A DNA stretch of 64,000 nt from a virus: IMG/VR virus record IMGVR_UViG_3300049218_000295, positions 104,949-168,948 of that record. One strand, 5' to 3'. The position numbers and the translations under genes were made by a program. Below the pieces are notes generated by a model. The model made no database searches, had not been told where the DNA came from, and saw only the letters and a program-made list of their open reading frames with translations. Position 1 is the first letter of the stretch. Every line of letters starts with the position of its first letter. Shown here one piece after another: positions 26,981-34,931 of the stretch.

Positions 26981-27547
26981 GTGCCAAAGATTAAAGGTAT
27001 TGATATTTCTGGCTACGCAGTGGGGCAAATGATTGACATTAGCTCAACTACTTTGCCGTTTGGAACTCTCGCTTGCGATGGTTCAGCCTATTCAACAGCA
27101 GCCTATCCCTCACTGTTTGCTGCAATACAGTACACCTATGGTGGTTCAGGCGGGAGCTTCAATGTGCCGAATTGCCAACGCAAAACGCTAGTTGGTTCTG
27201 GCGGCACCGGAACTTCGGAGCTAGGAAGCACCGTCGGAAGTTCGGGCGGCGAGGAATCTCATCTGCTGTTGGCAGCGGAATCCGGAATGCCAAGCCACTA
27301 CCATACCATTACCGATCCTTCACATGGGCACAGTCTCTCTAACTCGGTCTCGGGGAACACTGGGAATACAAACGACAACACGGCCAATGTGACGGCAGTT
27401 AATAGGTACGGTCTCATCGAGAACATTGTTGCCAACAACAACTATACGGGAATTACCGTGAATTATGCTGCGGCGGAAAATGCTAGTTCCTATCACAACA
27501 ACATTCAGCCATCTTTGGTAGTTACCAAAGCTATTGCCTATATCTAA
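26981..27547 (+). CDS. Tail-collar domain protein (paralogue 3)
   Basis: A 188-aa collar protein on the opposite strand to its two relatives, with GTG start. N-terminal KGIDISGYAVGQMI and FNVPNCQRKTLVGSG keep the collar signature; the C-terminal half (PSHYHTITDPSHGH) is different. More diverged than paralogues 1 and 2. Confidence 0.88.
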   Translation: MPKIKGIDISGYAVGQMIDISSTTLPFGTLACDGSAYSTAAYPSLFAAIQYTYGGSGGSFNVPNCQRKTLVGSGGTGTSELGSTVGSSGGEESHLLLAAESGMPSHYHTITDPSHGHSLSNSVSGNTGNTNDNTANVTAVNRYGLIENIVANNNYTGITVNYAAAENASSYHNNIQPSLVVTKAIAYI

Positions 27548-27555
27548 AAACTCTT

Positions 27556-28326
27556 ATGGTCTACGGTAATCAACCACTATTCAACCCCGGTGACCTTTTC
27601 GCTATTGGTGATGTTCATGGTGACGCCGATAAACTCAGGGACCTGCTCGCGATTATTGAACCAAAGTTCACTTCAACCACACATCTTGTTTTCTGTGGTG
27701 ACCTTTTTGATGTTGGTCCAAATGTTATTGGAGTCTGGGAAATAGTAATTCGGCTTCGCAAGCAATATCCCGGACAAATCTATATTGTCATGGGGAACCA
27801 TGAAATTATGCTCATGATGTACCTGGCTGGTCGAGATATGGTTTGGTCATGGGGGCAGCGATGGGGCAAGACTTTCCTGGCGCAAACTTTAGCACAGTGG
27901 GGTTCTGGTGAGCAAGCCTTCATCGCCGATGAGTTTAAAAAGCGCGGGTATGGCGAAGTCCTAGTGGACCTGCTACCCTATTACGAAACTCCCGAAGTTC
28001 TAGTTACCCACGCTGCCTTGGAAAAACACCGAGTTGACAGTGTTGGTGGTCTGGATGAAGAGACCCAAGAAGGCTTTCTGGCTCGCATGAGCGAAGATAG
28101 TCTTTATTGGAACTTTGTGGATGAAGTTACCAGTTGGAGCGGCCCCCCTCGTATTCCGGAACTCAAAAAATATCTTATTAATGGGCATCAGCGCAGTCAT
28201 GGCAATCGACCACGGCAATACGCTGGTCGTTGCTTTTTGGATACGGGATGTGGATACAAACCCACTTCGCCGTTAGCGGCGGTTCATTATCCGACCAAGA
28301 AAATTTTCTTATCAAGTGATAAATGA
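27556..28326 (+). CDS. Metallophosphatase (PPP family)
   Basis: Calcineurin-like phosphoesterase, 256 aa. Motifs: GDVHG (residues 18-22), GDLFD (48-52), GNHE (80-83), and later His residues in VTHAAL and NGHQR. This is the bimetal core of serine/threonine and diadenosine-tetraphosphate phosphatases. It could dephosphorylate host proteins or hydrolyse alarmone nucleotides. It follows the collar gene by 8 nt. Confidence 0.9.
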   Translation: MVYGNQPLFNPGDLFAIGDVHGDADKLRDLLAIIEPKFTSTTHLVFCGDLFDVGPNVIGVWEIVIRLRKQYPGQIYIVMGNHEIMLMMYLAGRDMVWSWGQRWGKTFLAQTLAQWGSGEQAFIADEFKKRGYGEVLVDLLPYYETPEVLVTHAALEKHRVDSVGGLDEETQEGFLARMSEDSLYWNFVDEVTSWSGPPRIPELKKYLINGHQRSHGNRPRQYAGRCFLDTGCGYKPTSPLAAVHYPTKKIFLSSDK

Positions 28327-28328
28327 GG

Positions 28329-28404
28329 TGGTACGGGTGGAGTGACTCGAACACTCTGTCTTTGCCTTATGAGAGCAACGCTTTGCCAGTTAAGCTACAC
28401 CCGC
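28329..28404 (-). tRNA. tRNA-Met(CAU)
   Basis: Acceptor GCGGGTG/CACCCGT, anticodon loop CTCATAA, T-arm TTCGAGT, A73, CCA. The 1-72 pair is G-U, which argues against an initiator; a lysidine-modified Ile tRNA cannot be excluded. Confidence 0.9.
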
Positions 28405-28970
28405 ACATTACGGGTCTCAAAAGAGACCCAAGCAGTAATGATGTATTTGTCGGTCTTTGGCGGCAAGCCAGTATGAAGATGGGTCCAAAAAGGCGGAAAG
28501 AAAAGAAGTTTTCCAGATTCAGGCTTGACCTTTAACTGTTGGTACCGGAATTCGGTTTCGCCCTCTTCCACATCATTTAGATAAAAAATGATAGAAAGCT
28601 GGCGACTGTGGCCAGCCATATAGTCCGCATGCTCCACATATCCAATCGCTCCGGGTTTGGTATGCTGGATTTGGTAGCCGGTGTCACCGAGCTTATAAGA
28701 ATTCAAGCCCCGAAATCGTTCTGTAAAGCCATAGACCCTCGGAGCAAGGATTTCGTGAAGCTTCTTATCGATATCACCCCAACCAGACTGCTGCGAAACA
28801 CACAAGTCAGTAGAATCTTTAATAGAGGCGTCATTCTTATAGTTTAGACCAACAAACCCCTGATGTTTTCGAGGGTCCATTTCAAAGCGTCGAATGATGT
28901 CGCTGCACAATTCAGCGGACAGTACCTTCTCTTCGGCAAAAATAAACGAACCCGGTTGTATCTCTTCCAT
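28395..28970 (-). CDS. 2OG-Fe(II) oxygenase
   Basis: A 191-aa prolyl-4-hydroxylase-like dioxygenase that would use 2-oxoglutarate, O2 and Fe(II). Iron-binding H-x-D is EHADY and the distal His is in PPFWTHLHTG; the 2OG-binding basic residue fits KYIITAWV. A paralogous enzyme is encoded at 30766-31359. The gene's TAG stop lies inside the tRNA-Met gene on the same strand. Confidence 0.88.
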   Translation of the reverse strand: MEEIQPGSFIFAEEKVLSAELCSDIIRRFEMDPRKHQGFVGLNYKNDASIKDSTDLCVSQQSGWGDIDKKLHEILAPRVYGFTERFRGLNSYKLGDTGYQIQHTKPGAIGYVEHADYMAGHSRQLSIIFYLNDVEEGETEFRYQQLKVKPESGKLLFFPPFWTHLHTGLPPKTDKYIITAWVSFETRNVRV

Positions 28971-29037
28971 TAGTCCTGCCTAGTGCATCATGTATACGTT
29001 CAATTGCGGTGTGACTCACATTTGGTTTTTTAAGAGA

Positions 29038-29130
29038 TGGTACTCCCGGAGAGAGTTGAACTCTCAACCAACACCCATCTAGTGCTTGAAGGATTTATAA
29101 GATCCTGGCTCGGAACCACCGAACGGGAGT
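29038..29130 (-). tRNA. Class II tRNA with UAU anticodon
   Basis: Acceptor ACTCCCG/CGGGAGT, perfect anticodon stem AGGAT/ATCCT with loop CTTATAA (anticodon TAT, Ile AUA), a 24-nt variable region that folds into an extra arm, T-arm GAGAG/CTCTC, A73, CCA. A long variable arm is normal for Leu, Ser and Tyr only. Confidence 0.85.
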
Positions 29131-29228
29131 AGACTATATACTTGCGCAGGGCGCAAGCGAGTGCTAAAAGGGATTATCGCGTACGGGTGAAGGTACCATT
29201 TTGGCCCTATCCGAACGCTCCATACATT

Positions 29229-29297
29229 GGTTGCCGAGCTACGGCTTGGTGTCGTCCCTTCCTGAGGATGTTAGATCTCACGATACCGTGGCAACCT
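29229..29297. ncRNA. Structured RNA candidate, ~70 nt
   Basis: GGTTGCC at the left end pairs with GGCAACC at the right end, and GGTGTCGT pairs with ACGATACC inside it, separated by internal loops. It fills most of the 186-nt gene-free stretch 29131-29316, between the UAU tRNA and the gene at 29317. A CTTGCGC/GCGCAAG hairpin sits near 29140-29157. It could be a leader element or a stand-alone RNA; strand not determined. Confidence 0.5.
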
Positions 29298-29316
29298 ACA
29301 ACAATGAAGGGTTTAT

Positions 29317-29544
29317 ATGTTCCGGCTCGTTTCCTTACAACCTGAAGACCTAGAAATAACACCTTACACATCTTCCAGCGGTCAGAGTTCACTCCGCATT
29401 TTCCACAAACCTACTACGCTACTTGTGCAAGATGAAAGTGGGGCAGACTACCACAAGACGCGGGACCGTCTCTTGAAAGAACTCGACCAAAAAGTCCAGG
29501 AGCGGCAACGACAGCAAAGCTGTGGTGATATAGTTGCAGGATGA
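29317..29544 (+). CDS. Small unknown protein
   Basis: A 75-aa protein with a charged helical C-terminus (RDRLLKELDQKVQERQRQQ). AAGGGTTT precedes the ATG. The stop overlaps the nuclease-like gene (ATGA). Confidence 0.6.
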   Translation: MFRLVSLQPEDLEITPYTSSSGQSSLRIFHKPTTLLVQDESGADYHKTRDRLLKELDQKVQERQRQQSCGDIVAG

Positions 29545-30071
29545 GACACGATATCAAGGCCCTTCATAGGAGTAGAAACTCTAAGCAAATTAGCGCAATT
29601 GGTGAATCGGCTGTGATGAGCTATTTCATCGCATTGGGCTACCCTGTATTCAGAGAAGTCGCCGACGCAAGTCCCGTTGATTTCATCCTTGACTATCAAG
29701 ACAAACTAGTCAAAGTCCAGGTAAAGACATTGCAACCCGCAGCTCACGATACTTATCAAGTGCGGCTGAGAAAAGAAGAACGCGGAAGGGACTTTCAGTA
29801 CACTTCCAAGATGGTGGACTTGCTGGCTGTATACTTGATAGACAAAGACAAAATCTGTTTCTTTAGAATGGGCGATTTTGAAGGTAGAGCCAGCTTTTCT
29901 GTTCGAGACACACCAACTAAGAACAACCAAAACCTATTAGTCAGGCGTGCTGATGACCATTTAGATTTCAGGCGGTGTTTGGAGCGGGTGGAGGGAATTG
30001 AACCCTCGGCCTCGATCTTGGCAAGATCGCGCTCTACCACTGAGCTACATCCGCACTTTAGAACAGACTGA
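29541..30071 (+). CDS. PD-(D/E)XK nuclease-like protein
   Basis: A 176-aa protein with the fold signature of PD-(D/E)XK endonucleases: Glu22 (IGESAV), Asp47 (SPVDFIL) and Gln60-x-Lys62 (KVQVKT). This Q-x-K variant occurs in homing enzymes such as I-Ssp6803I. The frame has no stop until 30071, so the last 30 codons run antisense through the whole tRNA-Gly gene; the real functional end may be earlier. Confidence 0.75.
   Translation: MRHDIKALHRSRNSKQISAIGESAVMSYFIALGYPVFREVADASPVDFILDYQDKLVKVQVKTLQPAAHDTYQVRLRKEERGRDFQYTSKMVDLLAVYLIDKDKICFFRMGDFEGRASFSVRDTPTKNNQNLLVRRADDHLDFRRCLERVEGIEPSASILARSRSTTELHPHFRTD
29980..30054 (-). tRNA. tRNA-Gly(GCC)
   Basis: Acceptor GCGGATG/CACCCGC with one A-C mismatch, anticodon loop TTGCCAA, T-arm GAGGG/CCCTC, U73, CCA. 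It lies entirely within the opposite-strand reading frame 29541-30071. Confidence 0.92.
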
Positions 30072-30276
30072 TGTCTTCCTCTTTTAGCAGTTCATGCAAT
30101 TGGTCGCGTGTATCTTGAAAGGCCTTACTAGTTTCGTCAGTAAGGTTTTCGTATTTCAACTTCGCACGCAGCCAATTATCAAGTTCTTGCAAGGCACTCT
30201 TATACACGCCGCCATTAAGGCAAGTTTGATGTTCTTCGGACTCCTCTGGCAATTTGAAGGAGAGAGTTGCTCGCAT
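30058..30276 (-). CDS. Small helical unknown protein
   Basis: A 72-aa acidic helical protein (SALQELDNWLRAKLKYENL). It overlaps the convergent nuclease-like gene by 14 nt. Function unknown. Confidence 0.6.
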   Translation of the reverse strand: MRATLSFKLPEESEEHQTCLNGGVYKSALQELDNWLRAKLKYENLTDETSKAFQDTRDQLHELLKEEDISLF

Positions 30277-30292
30277 GTTTCGAAGATAAAAT

Positions 30293-30366
30293 TGGTAGCC
30301 CCGGACAGAATCGAACTGTCGTTCTTCGGGTGTAGGCCGAATCTCTTTCCATTAGAGGACAGGGCT
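30293..30366 (-). tRNA. tRNA-Val(UAC) with C33
   Basis: Acceptor AGCCCTG/CGGGGCT, anticodon stem TTCGG/CCGAA, loop CCTACAC (anticodon TAC), A73, CCA. Position 33 reads C instead of the nearly universal U. Confidence 0.82.
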
Positions 30367-30382
30367 ATCTATAAAATGCTGC

Positions 30383-30769
30383 ATGGATGATATCAAGATC
30401 CCAAATGCTGGTGAAGCTTATCTCAGAAGTTCCGCTTTTTCGAGTCCCGCGCGCAAGAGGCGGGAAGAAGCTTATGAACAAGACTTTAAGAGTTGCCTGG
30501 CAAAATGTACGTCCAATATCCAAACCGCAATCCCAGAAGGACGGTATGACACCTTTGTTTGTTATGACTTCAAAGGTCCCGCTTGGGCAGACTTTGAGAA
30601 GGATATTTCAAAGCATTTGATGGGTCTTGGCTATAAGGTGACCGCCGGGAAAGCGTATCGAAGTGTACATTTTCGCATTCGCTGGGGCCTTAGTCTCTGG
30701 GATAGACTTCTACGCCGTGAACCGCCAATGCTGGCTCTTCCACTTTTGCCGCCTAAAGAATTCATGTGA
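30383..30769 (+). CDS. Unknown protein, 128 aa
   Basis: Soluble basic protein (RSSAFSSPARKRREEAYEQDF near the start). The stop overlaps the GTG of the oxygenase gene. No domain recognised. Confidence 0.6.
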   Translation: MDDIKIPNAGEAYLRSSAFSSPARKRREEAYEQDFKSCLAKCTSNIQTAIPEGRYDTFVCYDFKGPAWADFEKDISKHLMGLGYKVTAGKAYRSVHFRIRWGLSLWDRLLRREPPMLALPLLPPKEFM

Positions 30770-31359
30770 GAACTGTAGAAGAACAAATCGCATCATGCAT
30801 TATTGAGTATGAAAAAGTTCTGTCACCGGAGTTCTGTCAATCGACCATTGAGAAATTCGAAAACGAGAAGCGGATTTTTCGAACCAATACCGCCTGGATT
30901 AACCCCGACGGCAGCCGGGACAGCAAAGAAGCCTACAACCTAGAGCTTTCCAAATACCGAGAATGGCATGATGTGGACCGCGCACTTTTTGCAACCGTGG
31001 CGGACTACGCTAAGGCCTACCAAAACACTTACAAAACCTCGTTCCCAATTCTATGTTCAGGTTTCAGCATGGCCCGCTACAATATAGGGGACTTTTGCCA
31101 TGAGCACAAAGATGCGTGGTTCGGACGGCCAAACAAACCAGTGCTCAGCCTGGTCTATTATCTTAACGACGTTCAGGAAGGTGGCGAACTTTATTTCCCA
31201 GCCCAGCAGGTGGCTGTGAAACCCCAACAGGGGAAACTTGTAATTTACCCATCGGACTACACCCATCGACATTCCGTCCATAAGGTGATTAGCAACCCAA
31301 GGTACATCGCGATGACTTTTCTGAGCTACCTGTCTAACCGTGAATGGGAGCTAAAATGA
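30766..31359 (+). CDS. 2OG-Fe(II) oxygenase (second)
   Basis: A 197-aa dioxygenase with GTG start. Iron ligands: H-x-D in CHEHKDAW and the distal His in YPSDYTHRHSV; the C-terminal ISNPRYIAMTF fits the 2OG-binding Arg strand. VLSLVYYLNDVQEGGEL matches the double-stranded beta helix core. Probably hydroxylates a protein or small molecule. Confidence 0.9.
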   Translation: MRTVEEQIASCIIEYEKVLSPEFCQSTIEKFENEKRIFRTNTAWINPDGSRDSKEAYNLELSKYREWHDVDRALFATVADYAKAYQNTYKTSFPILCSGFSMARYNIGDFCHEHKDAWFGRPNKPVLSLVYYLNDVQEGGELYFPAQQVAVKPQQGKLVIYPSDYTHRHSVHKVISNPRYIAMTFLSYLSNREWELK

Positions 31360-31550
31360 AGTTGGTTGTCTCTGCGGAAGTCTTGAAGATTTTAAACGAC
31401 CCTTCCATTACCTGGAAGGTGCGGCGGGCCTTACTCCGCCTGAAAACTGACCTCACCGAAGATGCAATCGAAGAGCTTGTGCCTTCAGAATCATACGATG
31501 CGCCCGTAAGCGTCTTCCAAACGCATGACATCGTCGAGATGCGGTGTTGA
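31356..31550 (+). CDS. Small unknown protein
   Basis: A 64-aa helical protein; the ATG overlaps the previous stop (ATGA). No domain recognised. Confidence 0.6.
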   Translation: MKLVVSAEVLKILNDPSITWKVRRALLRLKTDLTEDAIEELVPSESYDAPVSVFQTHDIVEMRC

Positions 31551-31572
31551 CACTTCGAATAAAAATAAGACT

Positions 31573-31647
31573 TGGTCCGCCCAGCCGCGTTTGAATCGGC
31601 TTCTTAGAGTTATCATCTCCATGCTCTACCACATAAGCTATGGGCGG
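31573..31647 (-). tRNA. tRNA-Ile(GAU)
   Basis: Acceptor CCGCCCA/TGGGCGG, anticodon loop ATGATAA, T-loop TTCAAAC with one mismatched stem pair, A73, CCA. Confidence 0.88.
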
Positions 31648-31668
31648 GTACAACGACACGAGGGCAGA

Positions 31669-31743
31669 TGGTGGGTTGCCGGAGAGTCGAACTCCGTTCT
31701 TCTGGGTAAGAACCAGAAGCTTCACCACTAAAGCTTGCAACCC
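31669..31743 (-). tRNA. tRNA-Lys(CUU)
   Basis: Acceptor GGGTTGC/GCAACCC, anticodon loop TTCTTAC, T-arm GGAG/CTCC with TTCGACT, A73, CCA. Confidence 0.93.
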
Positions 31744-31756
31744 AATAAAAGTATGT

Positions 31757-32149
31757 ATGACTAAACAAGTAATCGTCCTTAGAACCGACCTCAAAATGCC
31801 AACGGGAAAAGCCGTTGCCCAAGGTGCCCACGCCTCTCTCAAAGTCTTTTTTGACCGAATCAACCGGGCGGCCTCTGTCGGTGGAAAGCTTGTTATCGAG
31901 AACATCCAATCCGAAGAGTACGACTGGATTCATGGGATTTTCACGAAAATTGCTTTAGGGTGCGATTCTGAGGCGGATTTGGTGGCCTTATATGAGAAGG
32001 CCAAAGAGGCCAATCTTCCTCATTCCCTGATCCAGGATGCTGGCAAAACTGTCTTTAACGAAGTGACCACCACTTGCATTGCTATCGGCCCTGGACCTGT
32101 TGAGGCCATCAATGCAATTACCGGTCATCTCAAAATGTACAAGTACTAA
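31757..32149 (+). CDS. Peptidyl-tRNA hydrolase, Pth2 family
   Basis: A 130-aa Pth2-type hydrolase, the archaeal/eukaryotic form, which releases peptides from peptidyl-tRNA. Signature KQVIVLRTDLKMPTGKAVAQGAHASL lies at residues 3-28, with later SLIQDAGKTVF and TCIAIGPGPVEAI. ATG at 31757 is chosen because the longer frame runs back into the tRNA-Lys gene. The next gene starts at the stop codon (TAATG). Confidence 0.93.
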   Translation: MTKQVIVLRTDLKMPTGKAVAQGAHASLKVFFDRINRAASVGGKLVIENIQSEEYDWIHGIFTKIALGCDSEADLVALYEKAKEANLPHSLIQDAGKTVFNEVTTTCIAIGPGPVEAINAITGHLKMYKY

Positions 32150-32685
32150 TGGACAAGCTGGTTCAATTACGGAAGTTCATGGAAGTGCTCTTTGAACATG
32201 GTGAAAAGACTGGTTTCGGGACCAAGAAAGATGTGCAGTTTCTGGACCAAGAAGCTCTTACGGTAACGGACCTTTCTTACGAAAAATTCTGTATCAACCC
32301 ACTGCGTGGCTCGCGCTTGGACGAAAACGTAACTGCTTTCCGAAATATCCTGATTGAGTCGGACGTCCTGAGTCTCGGGGAGCAGAAGGAATACATCGAG
32401 GGGTTGGAACTGCCTTATTCTACCTGCTGCTATAGCGGGGGCAAGTCCTACCACTTTATCATTGCTCTTACCGAGTCTTTGCCTTCCGCCACCGAATACA
32501 CGCGTTTGGTGCGCAGGGTCCTCTCAGGTGTCCCTTTGGCGGACCAATCTAAGGCCAATCCCAGTCGAGTGTCGCGCTTTCCTTTTCATCTCCGGGCCTC
32601 GGGGCAAGAGCAGACTTTGCAGGAGGTGCGTCCGCGTGTTCCTCTACGAGTCCTCGAGCAATGGCTTAGCGTGAAAAGCCCTTAA
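32149..32685 (+). CDS. Primase-like (AEP/PrimPol) protein
   Basis: A 178-aa protein resembling the catalytic core of archaeo-eukaryotic primases. Candidate motif I is ILIESDV (Glu70/Asp72), motif II is YSGGKSYHF (Ser100, His102) and motif III lies near PSRVSRFPF. Compact relative to full primases; it may be a truncated primase-polymerase or a nucleotide-binding relative. The start overlaps the Pth2 stop. Confidence 0.7.
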   Translation: MDKLVQLRKFMEVLFEHGEKTGFGTKKDVQFLDQEALTVTDLSYEKFCINPLRGSRLDENVTAFRNILIESDVLSLGEQKEYIEGLELPYSTCCYSGGKSYHFIIALTESLPSATEYTRLVRRVLSGVPLADQSKANPSRVSRFPFHLRASGQEQTLQEVRPRVPLRVLEQWLSVKSP

Positions 32686-32897
32686 TCTTCGTTCTCGTCT
32701 TCCGGAACCGTCGGCACCATCCAAATCAGAATTACCAAAATAAATAGCCCCAGGGACAACAACGCCCAGTCACCGTTGATTTCCGGAGCCGGTTCCGATT
32801 CCGGAACGGCTACGATTGTTGCATGGTCGCTTGATAGCGGCTTAATAAAATCCTGGGCTCGAGCGGGCTGCCAGTATTCTTGTTGTGGAGTATCCAT
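32682..32897 (-). CDS. Small membrane protein
   Basis: A 71-aa protein with one transmembrane helix at about residues 45-65 (LLSLGLFILVILIWMV) and an acidic C-terminus. GGAGGGCC precedes the ATG. Converges on the primase-like gene with a 4-nt overlap. Confidence 0.65.
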   Translation of the reverse strand: MDTPQQEYWQPARAQDFIKPLSSDHATIVAVPESEPAPEINGDWALLSLGLFILVILIWMVPTVPEDENED

Positions 32898-32932
32898 CCA
32901 TGGCCCTCCTTTTCAAGGTAGGACTGGAAAAA

Positions 32933-33008
32933 TGGTAGGTGCTGCAGGAGTTGAACCTGCGACCTTCTGCGAGTCATGCAGAAGCTCTACCAACTGAGCT
33001 AAGCACCC
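32933..33008 (-). tRNA. tRNA-Val(GAC)
   Basis: Acceptor GGGTGCT/AGCACCT, anticodon loop ATGACTC, T-arm GCAGG/CCTGC, A73, CCA. Confidence 0.92.
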
Positions 33009-33028
33009 ACGTGCCGACGCAGACGAGT

Positions 33029-33418
33029 CTATTTGTTAAAGTGTTTGTAGAAACCTTCGAGGGAACTGCGCTGCTTCACGACTTCGTCAATCATTTTGTG
33101 GAGTTCCTGGTCTTTCTCTTTACTGCCTTTATCAAGCAAGCCCAGCAAGTATGTTTTGAGGCCGTCAAAGCGTTCAGCTTCGGTCATATAAGACTTTTTG
33201 GCCGCTTCAGCAGACTTGCCGACTTTGAGGACGGCCTTTAGGACGTCAAGCCACGGAGCATTGGGACCGACGGGGAGCTTGTCCATCGTGGAGACAACCA
33301 GCGAGTCTTCCTTCATGTCCCCGTTCGCATCGAGTGCGTAAACTTGAACTTCTTTTCCGTCCACAATAACGCGCCAGGTAGCGCCTTGGTACTTGACTGA
33401 GTTTTCCGCTGATGCCAT
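33029..33418 (-). CDS. Unknown protein, 129 aa, TAG stop
   Basis: N-terminal beta strands followed by a helical C-terminal half (EAERFDGLKTYLLGLLD). ATG at 33418 is used rather than the ORF start at 33436. The tRNA-Lys(UUU) gene lies 25 nt upstream. No family recognised. Confidence 0.6.
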   Translation of the reverse strand: MASAENSVKYQGATWRVIVDGKEVQVYALDANGDMKEDSLVVSTMDKLPVGPNAPWLDVLKAVLKVGKSAEAAKKSYMTEAERFDGLKTYLLGLLDKGSKEKDQELHKMIDEVVKQRSSLEGFYKHFNK

Positions 33419-33443
33419 GGCTATAATATAACTCACGAGCGTA

Positions 33444-33517
33444 TGGTGGGGCCACAGAGAATCGAACTCTGATCTTCCGGTTAAAAGCCGGAAGCTCTAC
33501 CGTTGAGCTATAACCCC
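33444..33517 (-). tRNA. tRNA-Lys(UUU)
   Basis: Acceptor GGGGTTA/TGGCCCC, anticodon loop CTTTTAA, T-arm AGAG/CTCT with TTCGATT, A73, CCA. Confidence 0.93.
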
Positions 33518-33528
33518 ATAAAAGAAAC

Positions 33529-33557
33529 TTGACAAACTACGGACAATATGCTATAAG
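33529..33557 (+). promoter_or_regulatory. Sigma70 promoter, nearly leaderless
   Basis: TTGACA at 33529-33534, 17-bp spacer ending ATGC, TATAAG at 33552-33557. The ATG at 33566 is 9 nt after the -10 box, leaving almost no leader. Confidence 0.85.
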
Positions 33558-33565
33558 GTACATCA

Positions 33566-33913
33566 ATGAAAAAAGCAGTTGCGATAGTTAGCCAGGATTC
33601 AGAATTAGAACAGATGGTAAAGGCGCTCACCGAGGTCGATGAGCACTATGACCAAAAGCAGGAATTTCTGGTGAAACAGGCCAAAGACCTCAAAAAAGAG
33701 CGCAAGGCTCGGTCCGAGCCTATTCTGAATAGCATACTTAACCATCTCCGCGACCATAACAAACTTCCGCCCGGCTTTGATGAAAAAACCCACCACTTGC
33801 ACGTTGATGAAGATGCTGATGCCGTCATGGTTTGCGACGGTTCTGAGCACTCAGGGCATCCAATTCTGCAATTCCTGGGCGGGCTTGGTTTTAATCCAGA
33901 AAGTCTCGAATGA
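33566..33913 (+). CDS. Unknown helical protein, 115 aa
   Basis: Charged coiled-coil-like residues 15-60 followed by a His/Asp-rich C-terminal part. No ribosome site; the promoter at 33529-33557 places +1 almost at the ATG. Overlaps the next gene by 4 nt. Confidence 0.65.
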   Translation: MKKAVAIVSQDSELEQMVKALTEVDEHYDQKQEFLVKQAKDLKKERKARSEPILNSILNHLRDHNKLPPGFDEKTHHLHVDEDADAVMVCDGSEHSGHPILQFLGGLGFNPESLE

Positions 33914-34239
33914 TGTTCATTACCGAAAAGCCCGAAGCCTTTATTAGTGGCATCTTTGCACAAAAAGGCGACTGTCTAGAATACGCGGTCAAGAACTTCG
34001 CCAAGGGGGACGGCCACAAAGTCCGCGAACTGCGCGAAATCAATCACTACCCATTCTTTATCATTGAGCGTCCCAAAGGCTCATTCAAGTTCTTGCAATA
34101 CAAGAAAGACTTGCCCAAAAAGTGGCAGAAGAAAAAGGGCTACACGGTTTATACGATTACTAAGGATTGGCAACCGCCGACTCCAAAGACCGACTATATG
34201 GGTGCACTCGAACATGAACACAGCGATGAGGAAGTCTAA
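33910..34239 (+). CDS. Unknown protein, 109 aa
   Basis: Basic soluble protein with an acidic tail; start overlaps the previous stop (ATGA). No domain recognised. Confidence 0.6.
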   Translation: MMFITEKPEAFISGIFAQKGDCLEYAVKNFAKGDGHKVRELREINHYPFFIIERPKGSFKFLQYKKDLPKKWQKKKGYTVYTITKDWQPPTPKTDYMGALEHEHSDEEV

Positions 34240-34242
34240 TGC

Positions 34243-34437
34243 TTGGTGAGGGCTATCGGAGCCTACAAAGACTCGTTCTGGCTAGTCGTTACTGGAGTTG
34301 GCTCCTGTACTTTTGTCGGGGTTTGCTACCTCTATCTTACTCTGCGTTGCATGCACAAAGGTTACGTGCAGCCGCCAGGAGTAGTTTCATTAGCCCGTTA
34401 TCGTGACCAAAGGAGATTCAGTGGCCTCAAAAATTGA
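34243..34437 (+). CDS. Small membrane protein
   Basis: A 64-aa protein with one transmembrane helix (about residues 11-34) and a basic C-terminal tail. TTG start; GTG at 34246 is an alternative. The end overlaps the next gene. Confidence 0.45.
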   Translation: MVRAIGAYKDSFWLVVTGVGSCTFVGVCYLYLTLRCMHKGYVQPPGVVSLARYRDQRRFSGLKN

Positions 34438-34711
34438 ACACATCGTGAAGCATGATGCTTATACCGACGCCTTGCTTTGGGCCATGGATGTTGACCATGA
34501 AAGCACTGTCAAGTGGCTCGCGGAAAAAGCTGACGCTCACAAAAAGTATTTAGAAGAAATTCGCACCAAGAAGGCGGCCTATTACGCCACTGCCCCCAAG
34601 AACCGATTTCTAAACTGGCTCGGTCACAAATGTTTGGCCTGGGCCTGGGGCGGGAATTCTTATATGGCAATTACACTGAACCAAACCAATGAACCTAGGG
34701 AGACTATATGA
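34421..34711 (+). CDS. Unknown protein, 96 aa
   Basis: GTG at 34421 is chosen because AAAGGAG lies 6 nt upstream; a GTG at 34403 is less likely. Charged helical protein with a Trp-rich C-terminal third. Stop overlaps next ATG. Confidence 0.6.
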   Translation: MASKIEHIVKHDAYTDALLWAMDVDHESTVKWLAEKADAHKKYLEEIRTKKAAYYATAPKNRFLNWLGHKCLAWAWGGNSYMAITLNQTNEPRETI

Positions 34712-34923
34712 CCGATTATCAACTGTTAGTAGAAACTTTCACTAAACTGGGCATCAAATTCGAAGAATGCGATGAGCGCGTGATGACCACGCCAATTCCA
34801 GTTCTTGGTGCGACTAAGTTTCTTTCAGTACTAGTTGCCCATTATCATTTCGCCGCTGACGGAACCTATCTCGGCACCGAGTGCAACGGCGACGGCACTT
34901 TCGTTAAGTCAACCAAGCTGTAA
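34708..34923 (+). CDS. Small unknown protein
   Basis: A 71-aa alpha/beta protein; ATGA overlap with the previous gene. No family recognised. Confidence 0.6.
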   Translation: MTDYQLLVETFTKLGIKFEECDERVMTTPIPVLGATKFLSVLVAHYHFAADGTYLGTECNGDGTFVKSTKL

Positions 34924-34931
34924 TAAGTACC

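Noticed and set aside
29142-29345. Possible 67-codon gene upstream of 29317
   Set aside because: Overlaps the structured RNA, has no ribosome site, and its product is Arg/Pro/Trp-rich without a plausible fold.
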